DNA of 64,000 bases, from the NCBI GenBank assembly GCA_021234155.1, contig JAJEKV010000010.1:22222833-22286832 (forward strand), written 5' to 3'. How positions within the stretch are numbered: position 1 is the first letter of the stretch; each line of letters begins with the position of its first letter. Below the pieces are notes generated by a model. It was given only the letters and a program-made list of their open reading frames with translations, did not search any database and was not told the origin of the DNA. A program made the position numbers and the translations under genes. Shown piece by piece: positions 46,501 through 57,995 of the stretch. The stretch is from Isoetes taiwanensis (lineage: Eukaryota > Streptophyta > Lycopodiopsida > Isoetales > Isoetaceae).

Positions 46501-47160
46501 AATGGTCCTATTCCTTTTGATTTGTCAATTATTAAATATGAAGATGAAAGTAGCAGATCTCTGTATAATGCTATTCTTAGCTATATTGCTCAAGCAGATT
46601 GGAACAATAGTGACATCACTTGGCAGTTTAAAGGGAGACTCCTCTTCAAAGTCAAGGATGCATATAAATACTTATTGAGAAATCAAACAATGAGTATCCA
46701 CCTTAAATGGGGGCTATCTTATGAACGCTGCAGATCCAATCTCAAACACCTCTGGAAGTCTCCAATTAATCCAAAAATCAAAGCCTTCATTTGGCAATTG
46801 TGGCATAAAAGTTTAGCCACCAACTGCAAGCGCTTTAATTGCAACTTCTCAACTACTAACATTTGTCCGAGGTGCCTCTCTTATGCAGAAAATGAAGACC
46901 ATTTATTCAGATCATGCTTCTGGTCCCAATGGACAATTGAAATTGCATCCGAAGCTCTTCAGCTCAATCTATCTTTGGACAGTTCAGAAGCTGACTTCTT
47001 TATACCTGCCTCCCCCAGACATTGGAGCTTTTACATTCTTCTTTGGAGAATATGGAAAGGCAGAAACAAGCTGGTGTTCTGCAATGAAATAATATGGCCA
47101 CAAGCCATACTCTCTCAAACCAACTATGATGTCTCTTGGATTTACAAAATCAACTCATAA
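43504..47160 (+). pseudogene. LINE ORF2: endonuclease, reverse transcriptase, zf-RVT (broken)
   Basis: APE endonuclease (from ATG 43504): IITWNLQGINDSSKRDRLK, LLLQEHKLHDADF, IIMGGDFNMVTH, FSWSDRR, LADHFPQL. A frameshift near 44260 leads to NGKSPGPDGLPTEFFKATWD; another near 45075 leads to the RT core: LKLDITKAFDMVNWDFLKLC, KRGVKQGCPLAPFLFIIVME, GHFADDTFILL (catalytic ADD). The C-terminus has a zf-RVT: LWKSPINPKIKAFIWQLWHK, NICPRCLSYAENEDHLFRSC. All catalytic residues I could check are there, but two frame breaks inactivate it. A cysteine-rich frame (47126-47479, DCDCTCSC) follows and may be a shifted C-terminal extension. Confidence 0.92.
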
Positions 47161-47756
47161 GTTCTTCTATCTTGCAGGAAAATTCTTTCTCATGAGCAGA
47201 CGGATCACCTTTCCAAATAAAAAGTATGAAGACATCCAGAAATGGGCTGCTAACTTTCTGACAGGCTGCTCCATGCATCACTTTGAAAAAGATTGCGACT
47301 GTACTTGCTCGTGTGCTCTTGAACCTGATCTGAAAAGGGAATTTACATGTCAGGCCACGGATGCAGCTGGGAAATACAATTTTGCCAAATCAAGGATCTG
47401 TCCATGTCTTTACCGCAAAATGACCATAATCACAAGGGGACCGGATCCTTTGGACGAAGCTGGCTTCTCTTCTGATTGACCTCTGGGAAACCCGACAAGA
47501 CGATGAAGTTAACTAAAAATCGTGCAGAGTTTTTAAAGTCTGGTTTTCAGTTCTAGAACTTCTACTTTCATCAGTTAAACATTTTAAATCATGCCCATTT
47601 ACCATATGGCACTTTCTGCCTTGGTAATGGTTTATCTAGTTTTTTTAAAAAGCCTTCAAGTATGAGGGCTAACCCGGGTGGACACTCCCCATATAAGTAG
47701 TCAATTTTGTTCTCCTTTCTAAATATAAATATAATACCATCCTTCAATCAAAAAAA

Positions 47757-50700
47757 AGATTATCCCAATATTCCTCTATTCCTATATTCCCATAGATTAT
47801 ATCAAGATTACCTTAGATTCTTAAGATTCTATCAAGATTCCTTTAGATTCTCAGAGATTTTATGAAAATTCCCCTAGATTCCTTTTGATTCTATGAAGAT
47901 TCCCCTAGACTCTCCAACATTCCACGAAAAACACACCTAGCAAGAAAGATTTCCCTTCAAAACACATCCAGTGTGAAAGATTCCCCTAGATTCTTAAGAT
48001 TCTACAAAGATTCCCCTAGATTTCTGAAGATTATCTCAAGGTTCCTTAAGATTCTGCAATATTCTATGTAGATTCTCCTTACTTTCCATAGATTCTATGG
48101 AGATTCCCCTAGATTCTTCAAGATTCTATCAAGATTCCTCCCGATTCTCAAAGATTTTATAAACATTTCCTTAGATTCCCCTAGATTTCCTAAGATTCTC
48201 TTGAGATTCCCCTAGATTTTCAAAGATTATCCCAAGATTCCTCTAGACTTTCCAAGATTCCATGTAGATTCTCTTAGGTTTTCCAAGATTCTATAAGATT
48301 CCCCTAGGATCCCTAAGATTCTCTGAGATTCCTCTAGATTTTCCAAGATCCTATGAAGATTCCCCTAGGTTCCCAAAGATCATCACATGATTCCTCTAGG
48401 TTCCCCAAGATTCTATGAAAATTCTCTTAGATTCTCTAAGATTCTATCGAGATTCCCTTAGATTCTCAAAAATTTTAAAAAGATTCCCCTAAATTCTCAA
48501 AGATTCTCTTGAGATTCATTTAGATTATCCTAGATTCCCAAAGATTCTCTTAGATTCCTTAGAGTTCTACAAAGATTCTCCTAGATTCTACGAAGATTCC
48601 CCAAGATTCCATCTAGACTCCCATAGATTCTTAAAGATTTTATGAAGATTTTTTTAGATTCTTCTAGATTCTCAAAGATTTATTTGAGACTCCATAGATT
48701 TTAAAAGAATATTTTCCAACATTCCACCAAAATTACTAAATTCTCAAAGATTTTAGGAATATTCCCCTAGATTCCCAAAGAATCTCTTGAGATTCCTCTA
48801 GTTCCATAGTTTCTATGAAGATTCCCCTAGAATCCCCAAGATTCCATAAAGATTCCTCTAAGTTCTTAAAAAGTTTATCAAGACTCCCCTAGATTCTGTT
48901 ACATTCTCAAAGATGCTCTCTTAAGATTCCCATAGATTCTCTAAGATTCTCATGATATTCCTCTATCCTATAAAGATTCTCCTAGATTCCCTCAACTTAC
49001 CATAGACTCCTTAAAACTCGAAGATTCCAAGAAGATTCTTAGTATTTGATCATGTTGGCTCCAACTGCTACAAAATATTGCCAAACCACTACTCATTAGA
49101 AAGCTCTCGATGAGAGGAATCCAATGGCATGGGTCCCACCTTCAGCCGACGCCTCTACTGCAAGCTACGTGCCTTTGAAGAAAAAAAAACTTAATCTTTC
49201 ACACATCCAGTGTGAAAGATTCCCCTAGATTCTTAAGATTCTACAAAGATTCCCCTAGATTTCTGAAGATTATCTCAAGGTTCCTTTAGATTCTGCAATA
49301 TTCTATGTAGATTCTCCTTACTTTCCATAGATTCTATGGAGATTCCCCTAGATTCTCCAAGATTCTATCAAGATTCCTCCCGATTCTCAAAGATTTTATA
49401 AACATTTCCTTAGATTCCCCTAGATTTCCTAAGATTCTCTTGAGATTCCCCTAGATTTTCAAAGATTATCCCAAGATTCCTCTAGATTTTCCAAGATTCC
49501 ATGTAGATTCTCTTAGGTTTTCCAAGATTCTATAAGATTCCCCTAGGATCCCTAAGATTCTCTTGAGATTCCTCTAGATTCTCCAAGATCCTATGAAGAT
49601 TCCCCTAGGTTCCCAAAGATCACATGATTCCTCTAGGTTCCCCAAGATTCTATGAAAATTCTCTTAGATTCTCTAAGATTCCATCGAGATTCCCTTAGAT
49701 TCTCAAAAATTTTAAAAAGATTCCCCTAAATTCTCAAAGATTCTCTTGAGATTCATTTAGATTATCCTAGATTCCCAAAGATTCTCTTAGATTCCTTAGA
49801 GTTCTACAAAGATTCTCCTAGATTCTACGAAGATTCCCCAAGATTCCATCTAGACTCCCATAGATTCTTAAAGATTTTATGAAGATTTTTTTAGATTCTC
49901 CTAGATTCTCAAAGATTTATTTGAGACTCCATAGATTTTAAAAGAATATTTTCCAACATTCCACCAAAATTACTAAATTCTCAAAGATTTTAGGAATATT
50001 CCCCTAGATTCCCAGAGAATCGCTTGAGATTCCTATAGATTCTCTTGAGATTCCTCTAGTTCCCATAGTTTCTATGAAGATTCCCCTAGAATCCCCAAGA
50101 TTCCATAAAGATTCCTCTAAGTTCTTAAAAAGTTTATCAAGACTCCCCTAGATTCTGTTACATTCTCAAAGATGCTCTCTTAAGATTCCCATAGATTCTC
50201 TAAGATTCTCATGATATTCCTCTATCCTATAAAGATTCTCCTAGATTCCCTCAACTTACCATAGACTCCTTAAAACTCGAAGATTCCAAGAAGATTCTTA
50301 GTATTTGATCATGTTGGCTCCAACTGCTACAAAATATTGCCAAACCACTACTCATTAGAAAGCTCTCGATGAGAGGAATCCAATGGCGTGGGTCCCACCT
50401 TCAGCCGACCCCTCTACTGCAAGCTACATGCCTTTGAAGGCGATTAAATAGAAGGAAGCTTCCTAGAAAGTCCATTCATAAATACTTTCTTTTTTTATTA
50501 ATGAGGGTGACACCTCACCTCCTTTAAAAAAAAAAAACTTAATTTAATATTAAGAAGTTAATGGCTAAGATTTATCCTCACCTTTTGATCTAACGGTTAA
50601 GATCTGCTACACCAAATTTAAATTTTGGCACCTTCCTTGCACCTTCCTTACAAAAAATCAAGGGCTAAGATTTATTCTCCCCTTTCGATCCAACGGTCCG

Positions 50701-51060
50701 GGGATGTGGTGCATGCCCCCATGCACCACATCCCCGGACCTTAAAGATTTTAAGAATATTCCCCTAGATTCCCAAAGAATCGCTTGAGATTCCTATAGAT
50801 TCTCTTGAGATTCCTCTAGTTCCCATAGTTTCTATGAAGATTCCCCTAGAATCCCCAAGATTCCATAAAGATTCCTCTAAGTTCTTAAAAAGTTTATCAA
50901 GACTCCCCTAGATTCTGTTACATTCTCAAAGATGCTCTCTTAAGATTCCCATAGATTCTCTAAGATTCTCATGATATTCCTCTATCCTATAAAGATTCTC
51001 CTAGATTCCCTCAACTTACCATAGACTCCTTAAAACTCGAAGATTCCAAGAAGATTCTTA
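47757..51060. repeat. AGATTCCCCTAGATTC satellite with higher-order copies
   Basis: Degenerate short tandem repeat (unit roughly 15 bp in pairs of about 30 bp) of AGATTCCCCTAGATTC-type motifs, with intervening non-satellite blocks. Higher-order copies: 47962 onward matches 49201 onward, and a shared unique block (AGTATTTGATCATGTTGGC...) occurs at 49041, 50300 and 51060. The LINE's right duplication starts the array at 47757. Confidence 0.93.
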
Positions 51061-51490
51061 GTATTTGATCATGTTGGCTCCAACTGCTACAAAATATTGC
51101 CAAACCACTACTCATTAGAAAGCTCTCGATGAGAGGAATCCAATGGCGTGGGTCCCACCTTCAGCCGACCCCTCTACTGCAAGCTACATGCCTTTGAAGG
51201 CGATTAAATAGAAGGAAGCTTCCTAGAAAGTCCATTCATAAATACTTTCTTTTTTTATTAATGAGGGTGACACCTCACCTCCTTTAAAAAAAAAAACTTA
51301 ATTTAATATTAAGAAGTTAATGGCTAAGATTTATCCTCACCTTTTGATCTAACGGTTAAGATCTGCTACACCAAATTTAAATTTTGGCACCTTCCTTGCA
51401 CCTTCCTTACAAAAAATCAAGGGCTAAGATTTATTCTCCCCTTTCGATCCAACGGTCCGGGGATGTGGTGCATGCCCCCATGCATGCCCA
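49985..51490. repeat. 760-bp tandem duplication covering satellite and unique tail
   Basis: Sequence from about 49985-50740 (satellite, the GATCATGTTGGCTCCAACTG block, a TTAATGAGGGTGACACCTC block with poly-A, and a GATCCAACGGTCCGGGGATG end) recurs at about 50745-51490 at an offset of 760, nearly identical. The junction is the foldback at 50695-50740. Confidence 0.9.
50695..50740. repeat. Perfect 21-bp inverted repeat at duplication junction
   Basis: GGTCCGGGGATGTGGTGCATG, CCCC loop, then its exact complement. In the second copy (51455 onward) only the left arm is followed by different DNA (CATGCATGCCCATG), so the right arm was created at the junction. Confidence 0.92.
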
Positions 51491-52530
51491 TGTTTGCCCA
51501 TCATGGCCATCCATGCACCCAAATGAGGTGGCATTATCCTGGCCTTCTATTTTGTGATTGGACGGCTGGGATGAATCTCTATGAACATGCCCATGGGATG
51601 ACAAAACACACATCTAATACGTGTATATATATTAGTGATAGTGATATTATATATATACAAGTCTTTGTACTATGTAGGGCCTGTACGAAGTTGGATGTAC
51701 ATGTTTTGATGATTGTAGCTAGTCGATTGTATGAGACAATGTCGCTAAGATTCGTGAGAGTACGCGTGAGATTCCATCAGATTTTGAAAACTTTCTTTTT
51801 AACTTCACCAACTTTTATAAAGATTCGCAAACTTCATGAAAATCCATTGACATTTCATAAAAATGAACGTGGTTCGCTTTCTAGAAATATCTATATTCCC
51901 AAATTCAAACAACACATGCAATTTAAAACTTAATAAGCATCTCTACCATATAGAGGTGATAAGAGCATTTTCAAAACTGCATATATACATAAAAAAAAAT
52001 GCAAATTAAAGACACCACCATAACCATATGGAAAAGTCGCCTCTAAGTGATATGCAAAGCTATATTGAATTTTGGAATTCTGGATTATGGGACAAAATGT
52101 TAATGACATATTAACATAGACCCAAAAGGCTTATTTAGTTCATGTAAGAATGTATGCATCCAACATACCTTAGCATAAAGTTTAACATATGGCCGGAACT
52201 CAGGATCTTCAAGATCTATAGGAAACTGAAGCAAGTTCTCTTTTTCTCTTTGTAGGAGCTCACTACAAAACTAACACACTGGATAAATATGCAAAAGAAG
52301 CAAAGTTTGAAATATTTTAAGGTGGTTGTTATGAAATGTCTTCAAGTAACTAGGATCTTGAAAGCTATATAGACTAACAAACACAAAATATATATTATCA
52401 AATCTTAAAGATTGTGTTGTCCATAGCCCCTGAAAAAAAGGTCATAGCTAGGTGTTTTAAGATATAGCATATAGCTAAAATCTGGCTTTGTTCAACTTTG
52501 GCAAAATTTGAACCAAATTAAAGGCGATAA
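51491..52530. other. No gene recognised
   Basis: Continuation beyond the duplicated block; AT-rich, with a plus-strand frame at 51463-51933 that lacks motifs. Confidence 0.35.
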
Positions 52531-53120
52531 TAAGTGACGAAGTTGTCGTTGCATGGTTTTAGTGTTTGAGTCCAAGTGGCCATTATAGATCCCTGAAAGT
52601 TCATCTATAATGCAATATAGACCCCTAAAAGTTCACCTAGAATGCAATTTTGGACGGCCCCAATTCCACCATTTAGAGAAAGTTTCTTGAAGTCCGTTTC
52701 AGAGTGACGGGTTAGGATGTGAGTCAGCATGTTGAAATCAAGAAACATGAGACAGTAAATGTTGAATCAAATTGTGACCCACCATCACACGCTTCCACAC
52801 CATCAAATAAAAGGCCACGGAAAGATAAGTGGGAAAGTTGTCATTGCATGGTTTTAGTGTTTGAGTCCAAGTGGCCATTATAGATCCATGAAAGTTCACC
52901 TATAATGCAATATAAATCCCTGAAGGTTCACCTAGAACGAAATTCTTTTTTGATGGGGCCGATTCCACCATTTAGAGAAAGTTCTTTGAAGTCCTTTTCA
53001 ACTTGAAGGGTTAGGATGTGCGTCAGCATGTTGAAATCAAGAAAGACGAGACATTAAAAGTTGAATCAAGTTATGACCCGCCATCACATGCTTCCACAGT
53101 TTCCACGCCATCAAATGACT
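52531..53120. repeat. Imperfect tandem duplication, about 295-bp unit x2
   Basis: Copies start TAAGTGACGAAGTTGTCG (52531) and TAAGTGGGAAAGTTGTCA (52826) and share TTTAGTGTTTGAGTCCAAGT and CCACCATTTAGAGAAAGTT. They differ by many substitutions, so the event is old. Confidence 0.85.
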
Positions 53121-54065
53121 CGGTTTAAGGCAACATGTCTCAAATAAATAACATATATGCCCTATCTTATTTTTCTTTTTATCTCGTTAATGTATCACGA
53201 TAGTCTCTGGATTAAACTCTACAGATTAGTTCCAAACACTATAATCTATGCTTGAAATATTAATTCGATTTATTGGTACAGCAAATTACCGAATCTATTT
53301 GTTTGATTTTGCAGTTAACCATCAGAACCCAAAATGCTTATTGAATTGAACCCATAATTGAAATCTTCGTACTCAACAGAAGAAATGCTTCTTAAAGACC
53401 AAGTTTTGCCACCATTGTTTGTTTCCAGGAGCGTTCGCCTAGTTCCTAGCAAAAAACTTGCAACAAAGAGAGCATTTTACATGAAATAAAGAAATACACC
53501 TTTGAAATAAGATGAAAATGTTTTTCCATCAATTGGAAAAAGCAGGAATGCGAGTTGCTAGCACAAATTTGGTCGATTTCAAAAAAGACCAACAACAAAC
53601 TGAATGCAGCCCAACAAACACAACATTTTGAAGTTTCATGTTGAAAGGTTGCACATAAAGGGGATCCATAGACACTGCAACATATCCCGCCTCTACAATA
53701 CATATTAAAGTTGTTAATGCACTAGGATAGGCTATACTAAGCATGAACAGAAGCTTAAAGTAGATAAAACAATCCAAAACAATCTTTTAGCTACTCCAAT
53801 TAAATTGATCTCATGACATATTCATAACAATCTACAAATTCAAGAGCCACATAAAGTAGCAACATAGAAAACAACGGGCAATTTTAAAAAAGGATGTCTG
53901 AAAAGATACCCGAATTGTGACATGCATTTTGTTCTCGCTTATGACGTTACCTGAACTTTATCATGAATACACACTAGCCTAACAAAACTTCCTTGCACTT
54001 AATCAATGTCTGCAAGCTTTATAATTTTTGACCTACAAATGCACCCGACTATTTCAACATGCAAC
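53121..54065. other. No gene recognised
   Basis: Minus-strand frames at 53446-53777 have no clear motif. This lies downstream of the auxin response factor remnant and could include its decayed 3' exons. Confidence 0.35.
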
Positions 54066-55006
54066 TCAAAAAAATTGCCAAAGGGTAAACAAAAATGTAA
54101 GAGGCAATGCCAATTTAGAAAACGGACATGGATCTTGTGCTATATTATTGAAAGCCCGTTCTAAAGCATGCCTCATTATTTCTTTCAAAGCATCTGCGGA
54201 TATAATTAGCTCCTCCTCTAGGTTCTTTAACCCAAGATTTCCTTCAAATATCTTCGTGTTATTATTACGGAAAGACACCGAAAAGAAGTCCTACTAAGGC
54301 AAGCTAAGAAGCGTGATATACATAGCATTCAAAAGAAAAGTAAAACAAAGAAAAAAGAATATTTAAAATCAGCCTGCAATAAAGCAAGACTATTTATCGT
54401 AGAAGCAGTTTTTTGTTTGATCATATCTGCAAGACTGTTTATCATATCCACATCCAACCTTTATCATTTTAGTGCTAATGCGAGAAGAAGTTAGCACTGA
54501 AAGCGCAAAAGCTTACCCTCTAGTTGCAAGAAACCCATACGAATTACCACGATAGATATGCCGGAATCGCCATTCAGTGCCATGCAAGTCCTTAACAACC
54601 AAATCTTGGGTAGGAGGAGTTTGTTGAAAATCCTGAATTTTGTCCACAACGAAGTTCGAAAGCGTTATAAACAGCATAGACTAAGCTTACATGTGCTAAT
54701 CATACCAGAGGAGGGAAATAGTCTTCTGCAGTTCTTCTTTGAACAGAAAAGCCTCCATGTATGCTAGTATCGAAGGCCGTTAGCGTCTTAACAAACATGT
54801 GGAGATTGTGTTTTGGACATAATGGTGGCTCTTCTTCCACTTCATCAGAACTATCAATTTGCTGCAATAATAAAGGCTGTGAGATTATTTCATTTTCTGG
54901 TCGTGCAGATTTTTCTATAGTTCAATACGAATTTTACACCTCATTTGAAGGAACTAAAGTCATTTGAACATATACTTCATCAGTCTCTCTCTCCGCATGT
55001 AAGAAA
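54066..55006 (-). pseudogene. Auxin response factor (ARF) B3 domain, gene fragment
   Basis: Three exons are clear on the minus strand: 55006-54940 (HAERETDEVYVQMTLVPSNE), 54861-54706 ([52 protein letters not shown]) and 54632-54517 (DFQQTPPTQDLVVKDLHGTE, WRFRHIYRGNSYGFLATRG), joined by GT-AG introns in phase. These match the ARF DNA-binding domain (usual HMFCKTLTASDTSTHGGFSV). The expected GWSxFVxxKKLVSGD exon is missing; 54278-54066 (FRNNN..., ISADALKEIMRHALERAF) resembles the following part with heavy decay. N-terminal exons before TDEVY and the dimerisation and PB1 domains were not found. ARFs bind auxin response elements in the nucleus; this fragment alone could not. Confidence 0.82.
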
Positions 55007-55043
55007 CTGCAGATTAGAACCTATCATATTCATCCAATAACCA

Positions 55044-55075
55044 CACTACAAGAGAATAGGGTCTTTTTCGTCGAG
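55044..55075 (+). repeat. CACTA-type terminal motif, one end only
   Basis: CACTACAAGAGAATAGGGTC resembles the CACTACAAGAAAA ends of plant CACTA transposons. The matching opposite end was not found nearby. It starts about 40 bases beyond the ARF exon, so an insertion may have cut the gene. Confidence 0.35.
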
Positions 55076-55875
55076 TATAGCATCAAGCAAAGTGACGCTA
55101 TATGTATTCTTAAATTCCCGCTACATGTCACTAGTTTGACGCAAAAAGTCATATACTTTGATGTCGCATGGACGTCAACTTTTGCGTCAAGTATTGCATC
55201 ATGGCCATGTAACACAAAAATGACACAATGACAATATTTATGGCAATTGCATGACATGTTTGTGTCAAGTTTATATCCATGTTATTCAACAATTGCATCG
55301 CATTTTGTATCATATTAGGGTCAACTATGCAACTAAATTATTATAGCATATTGACATCTTTACCTTTTCTAAGTTTACATCCTTTGTGACTGTCTTATAA
55401 CATGTTTTGTATCATTTTGTTATGCAATTAAGTACAATCTTATTTTATTTTTGTAACGTGATTGTGACCTTTGGTTACATAGATACAACAAACTTGTTTC
55501 ATTTTTTTTATTATTTGAGTAACAAAATTGCGCCAATATTTAGGTCTTTTTGTGGCATCTTATGTGTCAATTTTATGAGCATATTTATGAGCATATGATA
55601 CTATCGGTGTCAATTTTGTGTCCAAGCTAGTCTTGATTGTGGCAATCAATTTTTGTCATTTTAAATGCTTTTTTTAATGTATTTTTTGTATTTTAGATGC
55701 CTTTTATCAATTATTTTGTATTCATACATTTTATCAGTTTCAGTTTAAGTTGATGGTTGCATCACGCATGCTGAACTAAAGAAAAAAATAAACGGAAAAC
55801 GAAGTCATTGCACCAGCAACAATAAGAAGTTTTTTTAATCATGATGTTTCTGGGCAAAATAAAGAACATTATTTA
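55076..55875. other. No gene recognised
   Basis: T-rich DNA with recurring TGCGTCAA / GTCAATTTT-type phrases, possibly the interior of a non-coding CACTA-like element. Confidence 0.35.
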
Positions 55876-56160
55876 TACAAGAAACTTATCGCGGCGGCCA
55901 AGGCCGCCGCGAACGTTTCTTTAGTTCCAACCCACTAAGGTTTGGCCCACTATTAACATTCAACCTGTCAATGCAATGCATGTTTAATAATGGGTTTCTA
56001 TTCACAAGGGTGCGAGACCACATGTGGTAGCATTTATGAATTGTCGGACACGCGGGATTTGAACCCACATTGTTGCCTTGTGTCCTCTTGCCCATGCAAA
56101 CTAGAACAAACTCTCTCTATGCAAGGGTTGAATCTCCAGTTCTTGCTTTCTATAGCTGCT
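55876..56160 (-). repeat. SINE-like element, copy 4 (best preserved)
   Basis: On the minus strand: GGACACAAGGCAACAATG, then GGGTTCAAATCCCGCGTGTC (56040-56060), a pol III B box with arms that pair as a tRNA acceptor (GGACAC with GTGTCC), and about 120-150 bases later the tail AGAAACGTTCGCGGCGGCC, TTGGCCGCCGCGATAAG, TTTCTTGTA ending at 55876. Upstream (about 56100-56160) is another B-box-like GGAGATTCAACCCTTGC. Too short between arms to be a true tRNA gene. Confidence 0.62.
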
Positions 56161-57357
56161 CGACTACAGTGATCACTTCTTAACTAGGAAAAGCACAAAC
56201 AGGCATATCATTCTTCCTGAAATGTTGATTGAAATTTTCACAGGGATGAAACCGCTTGAATATGCACTAAAAGCTGCAGCGTCCATTAGCGGAGTTTCGT
56301 AGCAGCCCTTACTTAGGCTTTATTTGGACGGAAATTTCTTGGAGGGCGAACTTCCGGCGCCATTCCTTGGGCTTCTTCCCGGACAGCTGGCCGCTAGTTT
56401 TGTAAATAATTGCCTGCAGAGATGTCCAGTTAGCTTTTTTGTCTTTGGAGGTCGAGACCTGATCCAAATCTGCGAGCTTTTAGCCCATAGTATCCCAAAT
56501 TTAAAAGATTTGGTCTGCCGAATTTGCAACTTTTTCTTACTCTTCGGTCAAAGACATCAATTGGGCACTAAATCTACACAACTAAATCCACACAACTTAT
56601 CTACTGTAAAATCAAATCTGGAGCCTGGAAGCCGAGGTTTTAGCTAATAAACTTGATTTAGATGGTTTTCAGGCTTGGTTTTTGACCAAATGGCTGATTA
56701 AATCTCAGCCTTTTTTGTTGATGGTCCATGGAGCAGATCAAATGGGTAGGCATAGCCAAATGTGTTGGCCCCATTTGCAAAATCAGAATCTGCAAGGGAG
56801 TCTGACAACTCATTGAATCCCGCTCTAAAGCTCTGTTGTAAAGGCATACATTTCTTGTTTTTATGTAAAGAATCATTTCTTGTTTTTATGTAAATAATCA
56901 CATTTGTATATATACACATACGAAAAAAGAAAACAGGGAAAAGGACTCAACCAATCAGGCACAAGAACTAGTTGATCAACAACATCTGTTCAAGTCATCT
57001 ATTGATTTTAATGATGAAGAAATGTACAACCCGTAGATTAGCACGGTTTATTTACCGTTCTATATGAGATAGAGAATATGTTATACATTTGAGTCATTTT
57101 TAAAAATCGCATGCTACGAGTCACGAGCAATCCCAAGCACATCCACACAACGACGCCACAGTAGTCCTTTGTTTTGCGCTTCACCGCATCTGAAACCTAG
57201 TTAGTTGATTAGGGCAACGGCAAAGAAGAAGCAATAAGATAATTATCTTTGTGGCGATCGGCTCCCCCGAAGCCGGGTCATATTCCAAAGAGCCTAGGTT
57301 GCTAGAGCTTCAATGCCTCGCCATTTCCATAGCCAAAAGCTTCATTGTGAGGATGGG
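56161..57357. other. No gene assigned
   Basis: A plus-strand frame at 56324-56647 begins MDGNFLEGELPAPFLGLLPG, preceded in frame by LYL, vaguely like a leucine-rich-repeat unit, but there is only one repeat. The rest is unassigned. Confidence 0.3.
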
Positions 57358-57738
57358 TTACGCTTTCGTTTGTGCCATTCCCGCTCTCCGAGACCCGTTT
57401 ACAATATTCGTCTGCCAGAAACGCCCGACTTTAGGCGTGAATCTTCCGGCATCTGAAACCATAGAAAACGAAGGCTCACTGTCGGCTTTTCTTAGAAATA
57501 TAGAAAATCCCGGACCATGGGCAGGATAAGCACTAGAAAATGATTGAGACCTCGACAGATTTCCGCCATATCCACGATCTGGACCCAAATACTCAGAACC
57601 CACATTCACATTACACTTCTCAGGCCTGCACGCATATGCAGAGCTCAAGTTTATGATCGCCGGAATGCCCCGTGATGCGCTCAAAACTTGAAGCATCCCA
57701 TCTTTTACCCGCCTACTCAAAGATTGCTGCACACACAA
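57358..57738 (-). CDS. Unassigned open reading frame, 126 aa
   Basis: ATG-initiated minus-strand frame (KDGMLQVLSASRGIPAIINL, YGGNLSRSQSFSSAYPAHGP) with balanced composition; the region is more GC-rich than its surroundings. No motif recognised. The opposite strand is also open (57251-57529), so strand choice is uncertain. Confidence 0.25.
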   Translation of the reverse strand: MCVQQSLSRRVKDGMLQVLSASRGIPAIINLSSAYACRPEKCNVNVGSEYLGPDRGYGGNLSRSQSFSSAYPAHGPGFSIFLRKADSEPSFSMVSDAGRFTPKVGRFWQTNIVNGSRRAGMAQTKA

Positions 57739-57995
57739 GGCTTACAACATGCAAAAGAAGAAGGAATGGGAGGTAAACCATGCCCGCAATGCGGTAACGA
57801 AGCTAAGCAAGCGGCCTCCTGTTTGCTCTGTTTCTGTAAACGGAGCTTCTCCTCCTCAATAAATGCAAGAAGGGGATTGATTGAGGAAGGGGAGTCACGT
57901 GGATGTGGCTCCTCCTCAATAAATGCAAGAATGCAAAATTAGGAAAATGTTCCCCGAAATTTTTTTTTGACAATTGGCACGCATGCAATGGAGCA

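Larger units (their letters stand above)
42138..47756 (+). mobile_element. L1-type LINE, 5'-truncated, inserted in the satellite
   Basis: About 5.6 kb between 16-bp duplications, ending in ATCAAAAAAA. ORF1 is already open at the first base after the duplication, so the 5' untranslated region and the ORF1 start are missing. Order: ORF1 with a DUF4283-like region, ORF2 with APE-type endonuclease, reverse transcriptase and zf-RVT, then a 3' untranslated region. Stops and frameshifts are present in both ORFs, so the copy is not autonomous. Confidence 0.93.

Noticed and set aside
55876-55922. GC palindrome as a rho-independent terminator or CpG-island core
   Set aside because: It recurs in both orientations with fixed flanks at unrelated loci, which marks a mobile repeat rather than a local control element.
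56035-56085. Possible true tRNA gene
   Set aside because: The B box and pairing ends are present but the distance between the arms is too short for a cloverleaf and no anticodon arm can be drawn. It fits a SINE head better.
56324-56647. Leucine-rich-repeat receptor fragment
   Set aside because: Only one LRR-like unit (LDGNFLEGELPAPFLGL-like) is visible, with no second repeat or kinase, so it could be chance.
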